Source: Nocardioides humilatus (GTDB lineage: Bacteria; Actinomycetota; Actinomycetes; Propionibacteriales; Nocardioidaceae). Taken from it: a stretch of 64,000 bases of DNA. Both the position numbers and the translations under genes were made by a program. The stretch spans positions 930,001-994,000 of the forward strand of contig NZ_VUJV01000003.1 in assembly GCF_008373755.1 (NCBI RefSeq), written 5' to 3'. Shown piece after piece: positions 15,656 through 24,734 of the stretch. The notes below the pieces were generated by a model. That model was not told the DNA's origin. It saw nothing but the letters and a program-made list of their open reading frames with translations, and did not search any database. Numbering within the stretch: the stretch's first letter is position 1; every line of letters starts with the position of its first letter.

Positions 15656-16549
15656 CTATTTCGACGGCCGCCCGAGTACGACTGCGCGCAAGTGTTCAGC
15701 GGCCCGGGTCGCCACCGGGTTGCTGCCCGCGCGGGCGGCGAGGTCGATGACGGCGACCAGGTCGGCCGCGTCGGCAAGCGCGGCCGCTTCCTTGGGGTTG
15801 GTGCCCTGGCGGGCCTGCCACGCGGCGAGCACACCGTCGACGTAGGCCGGCTCGCGGTCGAAGCGGAGCACGTTGCCGAGATCGGTGAACGGGTGGCCGC
15901 TGTGGGCGAACTCCCAGTCGAGCACCCCGGTGACCTCCAGGGTGTCGGGGTCCAGGAGCAGGTTCTTCGGGTTGAGGTCGGAGTGGACCACGGTGGTGCG
16001 GTCGACCGTGGCGAGCAGCGCGTCTGCCTTCTCGAGGTGGCGGGTCAGCCTGGTGAGGTCGGCCGGTGACCAGCCGTGGCCGGCGAGAGCCGGGCTGTGC
16101 CGCTCCACCCACGTGGGGCCGTCCGTGGGGAACGGCTGGATCGTGAGGTCGCCGTCGGCGTACAGACCCGCCCGGAGGGTGGGCATGCCGGCCAGCACCG
16201 CCGCGACCCCGCCGACCGCCCCGCCCATCCGGCGTTGGCCCTCGGCGCCGAGGGTCGGGAGAAGGAGGTCGCCCCGCACGCCCGGGAGGAACTCGGTGAC
16301 GAGAAGGGCCGGGGTTCCTGCCTCGTGGTCGGCGCGCTTCAGGTCACGGACCTCGGGCACCGGCAGCAGCCCACGGACCAGCCTCAGCAACGACGCCTGG
16401 ATCTCGGCTGCGTGCTCGGGGTGCCGCGGGTCGGCGAAGATCCGGACGACTGTCCTCTCGCCGCCCGCTTGCGCGACGAAGGTCTCGCCCGACCAGCCGC
16501 CTTCGAGCGGCTCGATGGAGGCACCAGCGGCGAGGAAGGGATCGGACAC
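15656..16549 (-). CDS. Aminoglycoside phosphotransferase-family kinase-like protein
   Basis: The GTG at 16549 (VSDPFLAAGASIEPLEGGWSG) gives 297 residues. The open frame extends further upstream but with unlikely composition. The kinase-like fold is shown by FVAQAGGERTVVRIF (nucleotide-binding strand), the catalytic loop HSDLNPKNLLLD and the metal-binding VLDWEFAHSGHPFTDLGN. This is the APH/ChoK superfamily, which covers antibiotic kinases as well as homoserine, choline and fructosamine kinases. Nothing here identifies the substrate, and a resistance role should not be assumed. Confidence 0.85.
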   Translation of the reverse strand: MSDPFLAAGASIEPLEGGWSGETFVAQAGGERTVVRIFADPRHPEHAAEIQASLLRLVRGLLPVPEVRDLKRADHEAGTPALLVTEFLPGVRGDLLLPTLGAEGQRRMGGAVGGVAAVLAGMPTLRAGLYADGDLTIQPFPTDGPTWVERHSPALAGHGWSPADLTRLTRHLEKADALLATVDRTTVVHSDLNPKNLLLDPDTLEVTGVLDWEFAHSGHPFTDLGNVLRFDREPAYVDGVLAAWQARQGTNPKEAAALADAADLVAVIDLAARAGSNPVATRAAEHLRAVVLGRPSK

Positions 16550-16684
16550 GGGCTCGATCCTGCCAGTGCCAAATGTGATGCACGGATCACCGCTTCGCCG
16601 ATGACGAGGACGGGCGGCTCTCGCTACTTTCGGATTCGGGAGGGAACCCACCGGTCTCGGGTGATCACGATCCGAGGTTTTCCG

Positions 16685-18574
16685 ATGCGGGTTAGCACCA
16701 ACCGGTCGCTCCGACCGATCACTCTCGTCCTCGCCGTTCTGCTGGGCTTGCTCACGCTCGTTGCTCCCGCTCCGCCGGGCAACGCAGCCGCGCCGTACAC
16801 GTTGTCAGCGAGCGGGTTGGCTTTCCGCGCCGTGCCGTTCGACGTCCAGGCCACCCAACACATCACGCTCACCAACAAGACCGGCGCCGCCGCCAGCTTC
16901 TCCGTCAGGTTCGCCGACTACCCCGAAAACGAGGCCTTCTGGGTGGAGACGGGGGTCGACACGGTGTCCGGGGCGACGTGCCTGACCGGAAGCACCACTG
17001 CGGACGGCTGGGATATCGACCTGGCGGCCGGTCGGGCATGCGACATCACCGTGATCTTCGGCCCCGTCGGCCCCGGCGCCTATGCGGGCACGCTAGAGGT
17101 CGACACGGCGCCGACGGCCACGTATCGAAAGGACGTCACGCTCACCGCAATTGTCACGCAGCCGCTCGGCTGGACGCCCAAGGCCTGGGAGTTCGGCGAC
17201 CTGACCGTCACCGGTCCCGCGGTCACGAAGACCATCACGATGAAGAACACCAGCGGCCAGAAGATCGAGTTCTTCATGTCCTACGAGCCGCCGGCCGAAG
17301 GACCCCCCATCGGCAACAGCTACGAGACGGCCTATGCCGGCGGGACCTGCTGGGACAGTGACGAGCTCAAGTACCACGGCGTCCTCGAGACGAACGCGAC
17401 CTGCACCGCCGAGCTCACCCTCGCGCCGAACGTGGCGGGCAACCTCGACTTCGACTTCACCGCCATCGCGCGGCGCTACACCGACAACAACAGTTCCGAG
17501 TGGATGTCGACCCAAGCGGTCCCGGTCCACGTCAACGGCGTGCTCCCGACCTTCACGGTGCCGGAACAGGTGTCCTTCGGGTCGGTCGCGCACGGTGTCC
17601 CGACGGCCTACAAGGACATCAAGGTCAAGAACACCAGCCCGGTCGCCCAGCGGATCGGCGTGCGGTTCAGCGACGACAACGAGAGCGTGATCGAGCAGCA
17701 CGGCACCTGCATCTTCGGCGTCGCTCCCGGCAAGACCTGCACGATCCAGGTCCGCATCACGCCCTACGAGGGCGGCGACCTGGTGATCACCATGACGACC
17801 TTCCTGCGCAAGCCGGACAACTCCGAGTGGGCAGGCACCGCGAAGGACACCAAGCTCCTGCTGACAGCGAAGTACGGGTCGAAGTCGGTCGGGCCCGGCA
17901 ACCTCAACTTCGGCAAGATCGACGTGGGCTACTCGCTCCTGAAGGTCGTCACGGTGAAGAACACCGGCAAGGGCAACGAGCTCATCCACATCGACACCTC
18001 CTCGATGCCCTTCGGGCTCTCCCTCATCGACGGCACCTCGCGCTGCGACGTCGGGGTCGCCCGACCGGTCGCCCCTGGTGAGACCTGCTTCCTCTACGTC
18101 CTGGCGGAACCGAGCGTCGTCGGAGAGGTCGCCGGAAGTATCGGGGTCACCGAGGTCGACCTGGCCAACAACGAGATCCCTGGGTCGAGGCGGACCGTCA
18201 AGATCAAGATGGAGGCGGTCAACGCCACCTTCACCGTGGCGCCGACAGACATCGACTTCGGCTTCCTCGGGGTCGGCTTCACGCGGACGAAGACGGTGAC
18301 GGTCACGAACACCAGTGCGTCGCCGATCGACTTCAACTTCTCGTTCAGCTCCAGCGGCTCGGGCATGTTCACCTACCTGACGGCAACGCCCTCAGGCACC
18401 AGCCCGTGCTCGCCGGGAGCCGCGATCAAGCCGAACAAGAAGTGCACGATCGAGGTGAAGTTCGCCCCCGGCGAGGTCACGACCGAGACCGGACAACTGA
18501 CCATCTGGCCCTACAACCAGACGTGGCGCTCGACGGTCGTCAACGTCAAGGGCGTCGGGCTGGTCCAGGACTGA
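16685..18574 (+). CDS. Secreted protein with five choice-of-anchor/ASH-type Ig-like repeats
   Basis: The protein has 629 residues from the ATG at 16685. A signal peptide (MRVSTNRSLRPITLVLAVLL, cut near GNAAAPY) is followed by about five repeats of roughly 105-130 residues. Each begins near (V/L/I)xFG and contains a T-(I/V)-T-V-(K/T)-N-T motif, as in WEFGDLTVTGP, VSFGSVAHGVP, LNFGKIDVGYS and IDFGFLGVGFT. Each ends with a cysteine pair. This is the ASH/HYDIN-like or 'choice-of-anchor D' fold. It lacks LPXTG or membrane anchors, so it is probably released or wall-bound non-covalently. A structural or adhesive role is inferred. The ancestral repeats have diverged in sequence. Confidence 0.85.
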   Translation: MRVSTNRSLRPITLVLAVLLGLLTLVAPAPPGNAAAPYTLSASGLAFRAVPFDVQATQHITLTNKTGAAASFSVRFADYPENEAFWVETGVDTVSGATCLTGSTTADGWDIDLAAGRACDITVIFGPVGPGAYAGTLEVDTAPTATYRKDVTLTAIVTQPLGWTPKAWEFGDLTVTGPAVTKTITMKNTSGQKIEFFMSYEPPAEGPPIGNSYETAYAGGTCWDSDELKYHGVLETNATCTAELTLAPNVAGNLDFDFTAIARRYTDNNSSEWMSTQAVPVHVNGVLPTFTVPEQVSFGSVAHGVPTAYKDIKVKNTSPVAQRIGVRFSDDNESVIEQHGTCIFGVAPGKTCTIQVRITPYEGGDLVITMTTFLRKPDNSEWAGTAKDTKLLLTAKYGSKSVGPGNLNFGKIDVGYSLLKVVTVKNTGKGNELIHIDTSSMPFGLSLIDGTSRCDVGVARPVAPGETCFLYVLAEPSVVGEVAGSIGVTEVDLANNEIPGSRRTVKIKMEAVNATFTVAPTDIDFGFLGVGFTRTKTVTVTNTSASPIDFNFSFSSSGSGMFTYLTATPSGTSPCSPGAAIKPNKKCTIEVKFAPGEVTTETGQLTIWPYNQTWRSTVVNVKGVGLVQD

Positions 18575-18587
18575 CCCGCAGAAAAAC

Positions 18588-19373
18588 TCAGCCCTCGGTC
18601 GCGCGGTCGAACGCCGCGCGACCGGGGCCGAGGCGATCAAAGTAGGCGGTGCTCCCCGCGAGCAGGTCGTCGGCGGCCTCGACCAGGCCGGCGTAGGCGT
18701 TGAACAGGAAGGCACCGCCGACCGAGATCCGGGCGACGCCGGCCTCGGCGAGCTGCGCCACCTCGGGTCCGCCCGGCAGCAGCAGCACGTTGACCGGGCG
18801 ATCGACCTCACGGCAGAGCGTCGCGATCTCGTCGAGGTCCCGCATGCCCGGCGCGTAGAGAACGTCGGCGCCAGCCTCCTGGAAGGACTGGAGCCGGGCG
18901 ATCGTGTCGGCCAGGTCGGCGCGGTCGTAGAGGTAGTTCTCGGCGCGGGCCGTGAGCGTCAGCTCGCCCTTGGCCTCGACGGCAGCCCGCACCCGCTCCG
19001 TCGCTGCCGCTGCATCGAAGATCGGATCGGCCTTGTCGCCCGTGAAGTCCTCGATCGAGCCGGCGGCGATGCCGGCTGTGTGGGCACTCGCGTAGGTGTG
19101 CGCCACGTCCTCGAGCGTGGCGGCGAAGCCGTTCTCCAGGTCGGCGTTGATCGGAAGTCCGGCCGCCTCGGTCAACGCGGCCGCGTGGGCGATCGCCTCG
19201 TCGCGGCTGACCTCGCCATCCCGCCGGCCGAGTGTCGCGGCAAACCCGCTGCTCGTCGTCGCGAGCGCGGCGAACCCCATGCTCGCCAGCACCTTCGCCG
19301 ATCCCGCATCGAACGCATTGGGCATCAGCAGCGGATCACCCGGGCGATGGAGGGAAAGGAAGTCCGAGGTCAT
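18588..19373 (-). CDS. Isocitrate lyase/PEP mutase family protein
   Basis: The protein has 261 residues from the ATG at 19373 (MTSDFLSLHRPGDPLLMPNA). Motifs of the PEPM/ICL superfamily are PLLMPNAFDAGSAKVLASMG, ALATTSSGFAATLG, LPINADLENGF and GSIEDFTGDK. PVNVLLLPGGP follows. The KKCGH-type catalytic loop of true isocitrate lyases is absent, so this belongs to the oxaloacetate-decarboxylase/2-methylisocitrate-lyase-like group of uncharacterised members. It converges with the secreted repeat protein, 13 bp apart. Confidence 0.85.
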   Translation of the reverse strand: MTSDFLSLHRPGDPLLMPNAFDAGSAKVLASMGFAALATTSSGFAATLGRRDGEVSRDEAIAHAAALTEAAGLPINADLENGFAATLEDVAHTYASAHTAGIAAGSIEDFTGDKADPIFDAAAATERVRAAVEAKGELTLTARAENYLYDRADLADTIARLQSFQEAGADVLYAPGMRDLDEIATLCREVDRPVNVLLLPGGPEVAQLAEAGVARISVGGAFLFNAYAGLVEAADDLLAGSTAYFDRLGPGRAAFDRATEG

Positions 19374-19412
19374 GTCGCCGACGGTAGAGGCAGCCGCGGA
19401 CAGCCGGGCGTC

Positions 19413-19474
19413 CGTCGTACCTGACGTAGATGTCGCGTTTTCCCGGATTCCCGACATTTCCGTCAGGTACGACG
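19413..19474. terminator. Long inverted repeat downstream of miaB
   Basis: CGTCGTACCTGACG at 19413-19426 is perfectly complementary to CGTCAGGTACGACG at 19461-19474. Inside, ATGTCG and CGACAT pair again. The element starts 4 bp beyond the miaB stop codon and lies upstream of the minus-strand gene starting at 19373. A terminator or mRNA-stabilising hairpin is most likely; an operator is also possible. Confidence 0.6.
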
Positions 19475-19478
19475 TGTG

Positions 19479-20981
19479 TCAGCCGCAGGCGGGGGCGTCG
19501 GGGAGCGCAGCGGGCACGCCGATCGCGGGCATGCCGAGGCCGACCGACTGCTGGGGCTCGGGCTCACCCTGGCGTCGCGCCCAGGCGTCGCCCGAGCGGG
19601 TGCGCCGCAGCGCGCGGACCGGGCCGTCGGCGACGAGGTGGTGCGGGGCGGCGTGGGTGATCGCGACGGTGACCAGGTCACCGGGGCGCGGCGCCTCGCC
19701 GCCGACCGCGGAGAAGTCGGCCTCGAAGTGGACGAGGCGGTTGTCGGGGCCGCGGCCGGAGAGCCGGTGGGTGGCCGCGTCCTTGCGCCCCTCCCCCTCG
19801 GCGACCATCAACTCGACCTCGCGGCCGACCAGGCGTTTGTTCTCGTCCCACGCGATCTCATTAACGAGCGCGACCAGCCGGTCGTAGCGGTCGCGCACGA
19901 CCTCGGGGGTGATCTGGTCGGGGAGATCGGCGGCGGGGGTGCCGGGACGCTTGGAGTACTGGAACGTGAAGGCACCGGAGAACCGGGCGGCCCGGACCAC
20001 GTCGAGCGTCGCCTCGAAGTCCTCCTCGGTCTCGCCCGGGAAGCCCACGATGATGTCGGTGGTGATCGCGGCGTCGGGCATGGCGGCGCGGACGCGCTCG
20101 ATGATGCCGAGGTACTTCGACTGCCGGTAGGAGCGCCGCATCTCCTTCAGCATCCGGTCCGAGCCGGACTGGAGGGGCATGTGCAGCTGCGGCATCACGT
20201 TGGGGGTCTCGGCCATCGCCTCGATGACGTCGTCGGTGAACTCGGCCGGGTGCGGTGAGGTGAAGCGCACCCGCTCCAGTCCCTCGATCTGACCGCACGC
20301 GCGGAGCAGCTTGGAGAACGCGAGCCGGTCGCCGAACTCCACGCCGTAGCTGTTGACGTTCTGGCCGAGCAGCGTGATCTCGGAGACGCCCTCCGCGACC
20401 AGCGCCTCGATCTCGGCGAGGATCTCCCCCGGCCGGCGGTCCTTCTCCTTGCCGCGCAGCGCCGGCACGATGCAGAACGTGCAGGTGTTGTTGCAGCCGA
20501 CCGACACCGACACCCAGGCGGCGTAGGCGGACTCGCGCTTGGTCGGCAGCGTGGAGGGGAAGACCTCGAGCGACTCGAGGATCTCGACCTGCGCCTCCTC
20601 CTGCACTCGCGCGCGCTCGAGGAGCACCGGCAGCGAGCCGATGTTGTGGGTGCCGAACACGACGTCGACGTACGGCGCCTTGGCGGTGATCGTCGAACGG
20701 TCCTTCTGCGCCAGGCAGCCCCCGACGGCGATCTGCATCTTCGGGTTGGCGGCCTTGATCGGCGCCAGGTGCGAGAGGTTGCCGTAGAGCTTGTTGTCGG
20801 CGTTCTCGCGCACCGCGCAGGTGTTGAAGACGACGACGTCGGCCTGGGCGCCCGAATCGGCCCCCGCGCGGTCGAACGGCGCGTAGCCAGCGTCCTCCAG
20901 GAGCCCCGAGAGTCGCTCGGAGTCGTGGACGTTCATCTGGCACCCGTAGGTGCGGACCTCGTAAGTTCGGACGCTGTTCAT
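19479..20981 (-). CDS. miaB: tRNA-2-methylthio-N6-dimethylallyladenosine synthase
   Basis: A radical-SAM methylthiotransferase that converts i6A37 to ms2i6A37 in tRNA. The ATG at 20981 gives [20 protein letters not shown] and 500 residues. The open frame continues upstream but overlaps the divergent gene. The auxiliary-cluster cysteines are Cys14, Cys55 and Cys89, and the radical-SAM motif is Cys163-x3-Cys167-x2-Cys170 (CNNTCTFC). [18 protein letters not shown] and a C-terminal TRAM-type domain (about 385-455) are present. The substrate comes from MiaA. Confidence 0.96.
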   Translation of the reverse strand: MNSVRTYEVRTYGCQMNVHDSERLSGLLEDAGYAPFDRAGADSGAQADVVVFNTCAVRENADNKLYGNLSHLAPIKAANPKMQIAVGGCLAQKDRSTITAKAPYVDVVFGTHNIGSLPVLLERARVQEEAQVEILESLEVFPSTLPTKRESAYAAWVSVSVGCNNTCTFCIVPALRGKEKDRRPGEILAEIEALVAEGVSEITLLGQNVNSYGVEFGDRLAFSKLLRACGQIEGLERVRFTSPHPAEFTDDVIEAMAETPNVMPQLHMPLQSGSDRMLKEMRRSYRQSKYLGIIERVRAAMPDAAITTDIIVGFPGETEEDFEATLDVVRAARFSGAFTFQYSKRPGTPAADLPDQITPEVVRDRYDRLVALVNEIAWDENKRLVGREVELMVAEGEGRKDAATHRLSGRGPDNRLVHFEADFSAVGGEAPRPGDLVTVAITHAAPHHLVADGPVRALRRTRSGDAWARRQGEPEPQQSVGLGMPAIGVPAALPDAPACG

Positions 20982-21017
20982 GACCGACCAAGGGTACGCG
21001 CAGGTAGTGTCCGGGCC

Positions 21018-22262
21018 GTGATCCGCGTGACGACGGTGGTCGCCGTCCTGGTGGCCCTCTTCGCGGGCACGACCGCAGCCCCGGGCCCTGCCCTCGGCGA
21101 GGGAAGCGATCGGCGCGAGCAGCACCGCGTCTTCACCGTCACCCAGGCGATGTCGATGAACGACCCGGTGCACCACCGCGGCGCCCCGGCGCGGCAGCTG
21201 CGGACCTTCATCAAGCACGCGCCACGCGGCTCGGTCATCTCGATCATGACGTTCTACATGGCGTCGTCGATCACCTGGCCGGCCCTCAAGGCGGCCTACC
21301 AGCGCGGCGTCGACATCCGGGCCGTGCTCGCCGGCGGCGACGACGGGACGCCCCAACCGGGGGTGTCGTCGGAGGGCGTCAAGCTGGCGCAGATGATCAA
21401 CGCCGGCCGCGCGCACGGCCGCCGCGGGTCGTGGGTGGTGTGGACCGACAACACCGCTCGTGGGCGAGACACCTACAACACGACGATGCACGCCAAGTTC
21501 TGGCAGTTCTCGCGGCTCGGCCAGACCCGCAAGGTCACGATGATCGGCGCCTACAACAACAGCGATGCGGCCGATGCGCGCGCCTACTCGGCGATGGTGA
21601 CGCTCGCCGACGCCGACCTCTACGACAGCGTCCAGGAGATCTTCCAGGAGGCGAAGCGGGACCGGCGGGCCGGCGGCAACCCGTTCCGCAAGGCGGCCGG
21701 CGAGGGGTGGGACGTTTACTTCATGCCGTCGACGCCGATCTCGCCGGACAACGACCCGGTCATGAAGCGGCTCAAGGAGATCCCGGCCGACGAGAACACA
21801 CGCATGGTCGTGTCGATGTACTCCTGGCAGGGCCGTCGCGGCGAGTGGTTGGCCCGCCGGATGGCGGCGATGCTGCGCCACGGTGCGCACCTGACCGTGG
21901 TCGCCGGCCCCGACGTCTCCGGCAAGGTGATCCGCATCCTGCGCGAGGCGCACGCCAAGCTCGAGGACGGGTGCTGGCGGACTGGCCGCACGCCGTCGGG
22001 CTTCGCCTACACCCACGACAAGGAGATGACCGCGACCTGGATCGAGGACGGCGAGACGCGCTACGCCGCCTGGATCGGTTCCGACGACTGGGGCAACGGC
22101 CCCGGTGGGTCGCAGTCGGACCAGGCGACGATCGGCCTCTACTCAGCGTGGGCCTACAACCGGCTCACCAAGCTCCTCGCGCCGCAGATCGCGCACGAGC
22201 CGGACAACCTGGCCCGCTGCAACCCGCTGCACCGGTCCGGGCTGCCGGTCATGATGCGCTGA
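21018..22262 (+). CDS. Secreted phospholipase D-like domain protein
   Basis: The GTG at 21018 gives 414 residues. The N-terminus [20 protein letters not shown] is a signal peptide. Two HxK motifs of the PLD superfamily are visible: His158-x-Lys160 in MHAKFWQF and His333-x-Lys335 in [15 protein letters not shown] and GSDDWGNG follow them in the usual places for Asn/Asp. The aspartates of the strict HxKx4D motif are not present, so activity is uncertain. A -10-like TAGTGT at 21005-21010, 7 bp before the GTG, suggests a leaderless mRNA. It is divergent from miaB. Confidence 0.85.
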   Translation: MIRVTTVVAVLVALFAGTTAAPGPALGEGSDRREQHRVFTVTQAMSMNDPVHHRGAPARQLRTFIKHAPRGSVISIMTFYMASSITWPALKAAYQRGVDIRAVLAGGDDGTPQPGVSSEGVKLAQMINAGRAHGRRGSWVVWTDNTARGRDTYNTTMHAKFWQFSRLGQTRKVTMIGAYNNSDAADARAYSAMVTLADADLYDSVQEIFQEAKRDRRAGGNPFRKAAGEGWDVYFMPSTPISPDNDPVMKRLKEIPADENTRMVVSMYSWQGRRGEWLARRMAAMLRHGAHLTVVAGPDVSGKVIRILREAHAKLEDGCWRTGRTPSGFAYTHDKEMTATWIEDGETRYAAWIGSDDWGNGPGGSQSDQATIGLYSAWAYNRLTKLLAPQIAHEPDNLARCNPLHRSGLPVMMR

Positions 22263-22278
22263 TGCCCTGCGCTCCGAG

Positions 22279-22758
22279 CTACTTGTTCTTGGGGGTGACC
22301 CAGAGCCGGATCTCGCCCTCACCGACGACGGTGCCGTCGTCGCGGACGCCCTTCACCTTCACGGCGAGGTCGCCGTCGGCGTTGTCCCACTGCTCCTGGG
22401 TGGTCTCGGCGATGCAGGTGATGTCGCTGCTGGCCTTGGCCGTGTAGGACACCTCCATCCCCTTGGGGATCCAGCGCTTGTCGCTGGGGATGGTCACCTC
22501 GGCCAGTGCACCCATGGCGGCCTCGAAGCCGTTGCAGAGGGCGATCGCGTGCACGGTGCCGATGTGGTTCTGCACGCTGCGGCGCTTCGGGATCACGAGC
22601 TCGACGTGGTTGGGCTCGATGACGGTGAAGCGGGGGTGGATCGTCGCGAAGTACGGCGCCTTCTGGGCGAACGCGATCGAGAACGCGCGCTTGCCGACGA
22701 CACCACCGACGACCGGCAGTCCGGTCGCGGTCTTCCAAAGGCTGTGGACCTGGCTCAT
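22279..22758 (-). CDS. DUF4442 hotdog-fold protein (thioesterase-like)
   Basis: A 159-residue DUF4442 protein, beginning MSQVHSLWKTATGLPVVGGV and ATIHPRFTVIEPNHVELVIP, then GTVHAIALCNGFEAAMGALA. The segment resembles the helix and substrate gate of hotdog thioesterases (PaaI-like). It could act on acyl-CoA, but no member has an assigned substrate that I can name. A perfect 14-bp palindrome lies 10 bp upstream of the start (22769-22782), consistent with repression by a TetR-type regulator. Confidence 0.85.
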   Translation of the reverse strand: MSQVHSLWKTATGLPVVGGVVGKRAFSIAFAQKAPYFATIHPRFTVIEPNHVELVIPKRRSVQNHIGTVHAIALCNGFEAAMGALAEVTIPSDKRWIPKGMEVSYTAKASSDITCIAETTQEQWDNADGDLAVKVKGVRDDGTVVGEGEIRLWVTPKNK

Positions 22759-22768
22759 GCCGGGGACA

Positions 22769-22782
22769 TTACTCGCGAGTAA
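22769..22782. promoter_or_regulatory. Perfect palindrome TTACTCGCGAGTAA, probable operator
   Basis: A 14-bp perfect inverted repeat is centred about 17 bp upstream of the DUF4442 start codon, where a repressor would block transcription. The shape suits a TetR-family dimer of the fatty-acid type. The regulator is not encoded nearby. Confidence 0.5.
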
Positions 22783-22797
22783 CTAGAGGAACAAGAA

Positions 22798-22834
22798 AGA
22801 GCGACGTACGTCTCATATCGACGTACGCCGCTCT
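22798..22834 (-). terminator. Rho-independent-type terminator after the epimerase gene
   Basis: GAGCGACGTACG (22799-22810) pairs with CGTACGCCGCTC (22822-22833) with one mismatch. On the minus strand the hairpin is followed by TCTTTCTTGTT. It lies 15 bp beyond the stop of the minus-strand epimerase gene. Confidence 0.65.
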
Positions 22835-22848
22835 GTCGTGGGATCAGA

Positions 22849-23832
22849 TCAGCTCAGGTCGCGCTTGACCTGGTCGTAGATCCAGGCGTACGTGCGGGCC
22901 ATGCCGTCGGCCAGCGGGATCGACGGCTCCCAGCCGAAGACGCGCTGGATCTCGGTGTTGTCGGAGTTGCGACCGCGCACGCCCTGCGGAGCGTCGAGCT
23001 GGTAGTTGCGCGTGCACTTGATGCCCGCGATCTCCTCGACGATCGAGTAGAGCTGGTTGATCGAGACGAGCTCGGACGAGCCGAGGTTGATTGGCTCGAG
23101 GTGGTCGCTCGCCAGGATCATCTGCGAGCCCTTGACGCAGTCGTCGATGTACATGAACGACCGGGTCTGCTCGCCGTCGCCCCAGATGTCGAGCTCGTGG
23201 TTGCCGGTGATCACGGCGGTCGCGATCTTGCGGCACACCGCAGCCGGAGCCTTCTCGCGGCCACCGGTCCACGTGCCCTCCGGGCCGTAGACGTTGTGGT
23301 AGCGGGCGACCCGGGTGGTCATGCCGTAGTCCTCGTTGAAGTGACGGCACATCCGCTCGGTGAAGAGCTTCTCCCAGCCGTAACCGTCCTCGGGCTGCGC
23401 CGGGTAGGCGTCGGCCTCGGCGAGGGCGGTCACCGCGGTGTCGGTCTGCTTCTCGGCGGCGTAGACGCAGGCCGAGGAGGAGTAGAAGTAGCGCTCGACC
23501 TCGTGCGCCTTGGCGGCCTCGAGCATGTGGGTGCTGGTCAGCACCGACAGCATGCAGAGCGCCTTGTTGTTCTCGATGAAGCCCATGCCGCCCATGTCGG
23601 CAGCGAGCATGAACACCTGGCCCGCACCCTCGGTCGCGGCGAACGCGTTCTCCCGCAGGGAGAGGTCGGCGATCTCGTTCTGGGCGTCGGGGTGGACCTG
23701 GTACCACTCCTCGACAGGCTTCACGTCGACGGAGCGAACCGTCTTGCCCTGCGCGAGCAGGTCGGCGACAAGGTGCCCGCCGATGAATCCGCCACCACCA
23801 GCAACCAGTACGTCAACGGGACGCGCGACCAT
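22849..23832 (-). CDS. NAD-dependent epimerase, GDP-mannose-3,5-epimerase-like
   Basis: The protein has 327 residues from the ATG at 23832, with GAGGAGAG upstream. The Rossmann loop GGGGFIGG is at 12-19 and the catalytic Tyr151-x3-Lys155 in YGWEK. The run MLAADMGGMGFI and the YSSSACVY, RYHNVYGP and WGDGEQTRSFMYIDDC motifs are characteristic of plant-type GDP-mannose 3,5-epimerase and its bacterial relatives. It would make GDP-L-galactose or GDP-L-gulose for a cell-surface glycan, and the specific product is an inference. No glycosyltransferases are adjacent. Confidence 0.87.
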   Translation of the reverse strand: MVARPVDVLVAGGGGFIGGHLVADLLAQGKTVRSVDVKPVEEWYQVHPDAQNEIADLSLRENAFAATEGAGQVFMLAADMGGMGFIENNKALCMLSVLTSTHMLEAAKAHEVERYFYSSSACVYAAEKQTDTAVTALAEADAYPAQPEDGYGWEKLFTERMCRHFNEDYGMTTRVARYHNVYGPEGTWTGGREKAPAAVCRKIATAVITGNHELDIWGDGEQTRSFMYIDDCVKGSQMILASDHLEPINLGSSELVSINQLYSIVEEIAGIKCTRNYQLDAPQGVRGRNSDNTEIQRVFGWEPSIPLADGMARTYAWIYDQVKRDLS

Positions 23833-23943
23833 GCGATAACTCTCCTCAGGCTGGGCAGAAAGATTTGGGGGCCCCCAGGCATGCGCCACAGATACTAGAC
23901 GTGCTCGCTGTCAGGTGGCGGTCGGTCCAGGTCGAAGGTCCGG

Positions 23944-24711
23944 TTAGCGCTTACGCGCCACCGCGAAGATCCGCCGGAAGGGCAGCACGACACCGCGGCC
24001 GTCGTCGGGGTAGGCAGCGCGCAACCGGCGCTTGAACTCCTCCTCGAAACCGGGCCGCAGGTCGTCGGGCAGCGCCTGCAAGGTCGGCCGCGCGCCGGTG
24101 CCCGACACCCAGGTGAAGACCGGATCGGGGCCGTGCAGGACGTGGAGGTACGTCGTCTCCCACGCGTCGACCTCGCACCCCAGGTCCTGCAGCGCGCGGA
24201 GGTAGGTGGCTGCGTCCCAGGAAGACGGCACGGCGGCCGAGCCGGCGTGTTCGGCGTACGGCTCCTCGGCGGCAAGGTCGGTGCGGATGGTGTGGCTCGG
24301 CTCCCCGAAGTTGCCCGGCACCTGGAAGGCGAACCACCCGCCGGGTCGCACCTGCGCGACGAGCCGCGGGAGGAGGTCGAGGTGGTCGGGCAGCCACTGA
24401 AGCGTCGCGTTGGAGACGAGTACGTCGACCTCGCCGCCGTGGCTCCACGTGCGTACGTCGCCGACCGCGAAGTCGATCCCGGGCACGGTGGCGGTCGCCT
24501 TGGCGATCATCTCCGGACTGCTGTCGACCCCGGACACCGTCGCACCCGGCCAGCGCTCGGCGAGCAGCCGCGTCAGGTTGCCGGGGCCGCAGCCCAGATC
24601 GACCACGACCGACGGCGTGGCGGCGTCGATGCGGCTGACCAGGTCGACGAACGGACGACCCCGCTCGTCGGCGTAAGCCAGGTAGCGATCGGGATCCCAC
24701 GCGTGCGCCAT
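23944..24711 (-). CDS. tam: Trans-aconitate 2-methyltransferase
   Basis: A 255-residue class I SAM methyltransferase. The start MAHAWDPDRYLAYADERGRP, motif I VVDLGCGPGN at 36-45, the acidic residue in VSGVDSSPEM and VLVSNATLQWLPDHLD match the Tam family. WFAFQVPGNFGEPSH and the C-terminal VLPFRRIFAVARKR also fit. Tam methylates trans-aconitate, detoxifying an aconitase inhibitor. Substrate identity is inferred from family similarity alone. It follows the hydrolase gene on the same strand by 23 bp, so they may be co-transcribed. Confidence 0.88.
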   Translation of the reverse strand: MAHAWDPDRYLAYADERGRPFVDLVSRIDAATPSVVVDLGCGPGNLTRLLAERWPGATVSGVDSSPEMIAKATATVPGIDFAVGDVRTWSHGGEVDVLVSNATLQWLPDHLDLLPRLVAQVRPGGWFAFQVPGNFGEPSHTIRTDLAAEEPYAEHAGSAAVPSSWDAATYLRALQDLGCEVDAWETTYLHVLHGPDPVFTWVSGTGARPTLQALPDDLRPGFEEEFKRRLRAAYPDDGRGVVLPFRRIFAVARKR

Positions 24712-24734
24712 GGCCGGATCTCCTCGGTCTTCCG

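Noticed and set aside
15656-16549. Antibiotic-resistance phosphotransferase
   Set aside because: Only generic APH-fold motifs; substrate cannot be inferred.
18588-19373. True isocitrate lyase
   Set aside because: The KKCGH catalytic loop is missing and the length (261 aa) is too short.
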